NCBI GenBank assembly: GCA_012295275.1
Contig: CM022667.1
Coordinates: 4,886,208 to 4,950,207, forward strand
Length of the DNA stretch: 64,000 bases
Source of the DNA: Chrysomallon squamiferum
Lineage: Eukaryota; Mollusca; Gastropoda; Neomphalida; Peltospiridae
Direction of reading: 5' to 3'
Shown here one piece after another: positions 50,373-64,000 of this stretch (positions are counted from its first letter, which is position 1; each line of letters opens with the position of its first letter). The notes under the pieces were generated by a model, which made no database searches, had not been told where the DNA came from, and saw only the letters and a list, made by a program, of their open reading frames with translations. The position numbers and the translations under genes are program-made.

Positions 50373-50505
50373 TAATTTTTTGGTCATTTATCTTAAATAA
50401 TCTGTTTCTTTGGTTTTCATCGATATATAATTTATATTTTTAATTTAATTACTTTTTTTTTTGTTTTTATTTATTTATTTATTTATTTTTGTTGTGTTTT
50501 TTCAG

Positions 50506-53350
50506 GAACACACCATGAGGAAAGTCGAGACAGATCTTGTCTGACGCAGTGAACGTTCTCTCACCTAAACACTTGTTCATCGCTGACTTCCCATGTTGTA
50601 GCTGTTCTTGTGGTTACAGACAGTGCAGCAATGACTGCATCATCAGCATCGTTGTTTTATGTGATTAAACGAACCTATGTGACAGGAAAGAGAGAATTTA
50701 ATAGGATATTGACCTCGGAAACTGCAAATAAAAAGAAAAGTTGAATTGTGAAAGCTGCAAGGATTATCCTCTTCATGAGGTCACAGGTCGTAAACAGTGA
50801 ATGTTGGAGATAAAAACTGAATAAAATATCGGAGCACTTCTTTCACTTTGCATAAGACATCATTAAAAGACATTCCTCGCGTGGTTGTTGCTGTGTGTGA
50901 TGTTTTTACCACCCTGACAACAACAGTGATGAAGTCGTATTGTGTGATTTTGCAGTTTAAGTTAAAATGAGCTCTGGAATACACAGAAATATCACTCTTG
51001 TGTAGTCACGGTTGATCTGATTGTGCTGTTTTTAATTCTTTTCTGTCCATCACATCTTATTTACTTATTTATTTATTTTTATTTATTTTATTTTATTTTA
51101 TTTTATTTTATGTCCAGGGCATTAATAAATATCAGAAAATTCAACAAAAATGTAAATAATTTAAAACAAAATATAAAAAGATAGGAAACTAGGAAAGTTT
51201 AATAATAACAAAGAAAGAATTGACAGGGAAAAGATTTAAAAAGAGAAATAAAATAAATTAGTGTGATACAGGTAAAGTGACAGGTGTTTCAAAACAGGAG
51301 ACATGTGGCAGTCTGGTTTCCATGGAGATAATTAATGCAGATGGAATCAAATGATATAATGAAACCAGATATTTAAAATTTCAATCAGGAAATTGAAATA
51401 TTAAATTTTTTTTTTTTTTAACTTTCTTCTTTACCTTGTTGTTTTTCTATTTTTTTTTTTGTTACCTGTTTGTGTATTGTGGCAGCAGAATTTCAGGTAA
51501 TAGGTAAACATTCCAAATTTAGAAAATCCCAATTATTTTTACCTTTACACGGATATTGATATTTTGAATTAATTGTTTTGTTGTAATTGGAAAATTGATA
51601 AAATCTGTGATAGAACTGTATTTTTAGAAATCCAGGGATTAAATTAAAATAATTTTTGTTTCATTTCTTGATTATATTCCCAGTGGCTATGTGATTGAAT
51701 AACATATCCTATATCTGTGTTTTACTTAACTAACTAAAAAAAATAGTATGTAATATTAGTATTTATTTACTGGTCTGTTATAATACTCATACACATCTGT
51801 GATTGGTCAGTTTGAAAGAAGTCCATTATTTGTCTCATTTATTATTTTAAAAATATTTGTGACATTTTTTTTTTTTTTTTTTTTTTCCATATTTAAATAA
51901 ATTTGAAAATTAAGAAAGAAAAAAAAAAAAAAAATAGATTTTAATAAATTCATGCATAATATAAATACTTATATTTAGGTTAAAAAAACAACTGTACATA
52001 TTATTTTTATACTAATAAGAAAATAATCAATACATAATTATATTTTATATTTTGAACACACGTTACTGAATGAACGTTTGCAAAGAATATCTTTAACTAA
52101 ACAAAAATTTGTTAATTATAATATTTATTTAAATAAACAAAAATGTAAGTCTGAAATTTTAATTTCAGGAACCTCTGTACCTCATTACTGTTACACTAAA
52201 ATATAAAATTATATTTAAAATTAATAAGAGTAATAATAAGTTTATAGTATCACAGCTAAGTACATATCATAAATATTACATATAAACAGTGTAATAATAT
52301 AATATTTTTCAAGGTTGTGACATAACACTGAATTAAAATTAAATATTAATTACATTGCTGTATGTATTGTACATAATTACTGTACATCTGTTTAAACAGA
52401 TGTGTCTGTTTTGAACAGTAGTAATACTCAGTTTGATTGTGTAATCCGATTATTTTAATACTGAAGTCTGGTTCCTTTGAAATGCTTCTACAAATAAAAT
52501 CAGATTTTTGTTTTAGTAGGCGACTAACAGGATGATCAATAGCTTATTGTTGGTTGATGATAATCTGAAGAATGATTAAACTGATCAATGATGTCAGTAG
52601 AACTTTGAATCACTGTTGAGTTTCACCTGAAATAACAACCGGCAATTTTCATTTTATATCTCTACAGGAGAAAATTCTGTTTTTTTGTGTGTGTGTTTTT
52701 AAAAAAAAAAAAAAAAAAAAATTAAGAAGATTTTTTTCTGAATGGAATATTTCATGTGATGAAACTGAATTTGTTTTTCTAAAATGTCTGAAAATGAATG
52801 ATCAACTAATAAAAACTGAAAATCTTCGTTGAGCTGAAACTGGGAATTCTTCATCTCTTTTTTTAAACGTGGATTTTTGTGTGTTTGAAAACTGGACCTT
52901 TTTGTTTTTGAGATTTGAATTTTTTTTTTTCACGTACCACTGGCAAGAAATGTGACTTTGTCTTTAATATTTTTTCCCTCCTCATATTCCAGTCTTATTT
53001 TTAAAAGTATTTATAATTAAATATATCATTTATTATTATTTAAATATTTGTTGAATTCAAGTTAAAGGAAATCCAAATATCTGAACTGAAACAGGCAGGA
53101 AACTTGTTATTACCATAACAAAACAGGCGATCGTTTCGTGAAGTCTTTTCAAACATAAACAAAACTGTTTGGTTTGGGTTACCTGATGAAACTGTTCAAA
53201 AAGACAACATGTCTGATATATTTTCTTTTTATTCGTAACTGGGAGTATCTGACAGACATTTGTGTGATACAAGGAGTAACACATCGGTGATAGTTTGAAA
53301 AGAGCTGGCACATTCAACGACGATGATTTTTCACTTCTGACAACAGAAAT
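50506..53350 (+). other. Candidate non-coding exon(s) or long 5' leader of the receptor gene
   Basis: A good acceptor (TGTTTTTTCAG) ends at 50505. The following ~500 bp (50506-51010) has mixed composition, unlike the repeats on either side, but contains only short frames such as a 37-codon one starting at 50631. No protein family is recognised. Further A/T-rich sequence runs to the receptor ATG at 53351. I read this as 5' UTR or a non-coding RNA exon, on indirect grounds only. Confidence 0.35.
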
Positions 53351-63782
<10,432 letters not shown>

Positions 63783-64000
63783 GTGAGTTAAAATTAAAAA
63801 CATTTTGCATTTACCTGTTACCTGTACACCTCCTAACCTGGTTCTAGATGTGTGGACTGTTTTCACTGAAACAGTAATGATGATAATGATGAATAAATGG
63901 AATTTTAAACAATAAAGAAAATGGCAAATGTGATAATTTTTGATGATGATTTTGATTTTTTGATGTTGGTGATTTTGATAACTGTTGATCTTGTTTTTAT
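63783..64000 (+). other. Start of a receptor intron, gene continues beyond the window
   Basis: The donor AAAG|GTGAGT at 63782-63783 opens an intron with no further exon seen before the right edge. The kinase C-lobe and any tail are therefore missing from view. Confidence 0.7.

Noticed and set aside
50631-50744. Small 37-codon plus-strand frame (MTASSASLFYVIKR...)
   Set aside because: It could be a leader ORF but lacks conservation evidence, so I left it within the candidate non-coding exon.

Overview
This is an AT-rich (roughly 70% A+T by eye), intron-rich animal nuclear window crowded with microsatellites such as (AAT)n, (CA)n, (TA)n, (GA)n and (TTTR)n. The gene set is a single-exon ankyrin/SOCS-box protein, WDR88, MARCHF6 (TEB4), a PARP2-type ADP-ribosyltransferase, and a Venus kinase receptor. 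Venus kinase receptors are invertebrate receptors and WDR88 is a conserved metazoan gene, so a protostome is indicated, most likely a lophotrochozoan such as a mollusc. No sequence feature proves the phylum. There are no operons, CRISPR arrays or recognisable transposon proteins.

Layout. 1-6300: AT-rich, repeat-rich, no supportable gene. 6897-8627 (+): ankyrin-repeat/SOCS-box protein, a likely Cullin-5 E3 substrate receptor. 9843-14850 (-): WDR88, 11 exons, complete, 399 aa. 14851-15161: short divergent promoter. 15162-29715 (+): MARCHF6, 25 exons, about 911 aa expected, but one exon carries an insertion with a premature stop. 29716-34346: convergent 3' UTR/intergenic DNA. 34347-44700 (-): PARP2-like gene, 18 exons, 741 aa, with two WWE domains ahead of WGR, regulatory and catalytic domains. 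44701-45130: divergent promoter-like segment with E2F, CRE-like and E-box sequences. 45131-53350: intergenic or leader-intron DNA holding a 1.65 kb minisatellite. 53351-63782 (+): Venus kinase receptor, 17 exons, truncated by the right edge within the kinase domain.

The genes do not form one pathway, although two (ASB-like and MARCHF6) are ubiquitin-ligase components. Exons were built by hand from splice consensus, codon phase and family conservation. Phases close across WDR88 and PARP2 (the latter with one GC-AG intron). They close in MARCHF6 except at exon 10, and in the receptor except for a suspicious junction in the kinase.

Most notable: (1) splice junctions repeatedly lie inside tandem duplications, with 3-7 copies of the same acceptor in MARCHF6 and the receptor, and five copies of a donor in PARP2; at one MARCHF6 exon, two upstream acceptor copies stay in frame and would insert long hydrophobic segments. 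(2) The receptor carries an extra N-terminal domain resembling OpuAC-type substrate-binding proteins before its Venus flytrap. (3) PARP2 has tandem WWE domains. (4) A minisatellite presents about 65 copies of a zero-length-exon-like AG|GTAGA motif.
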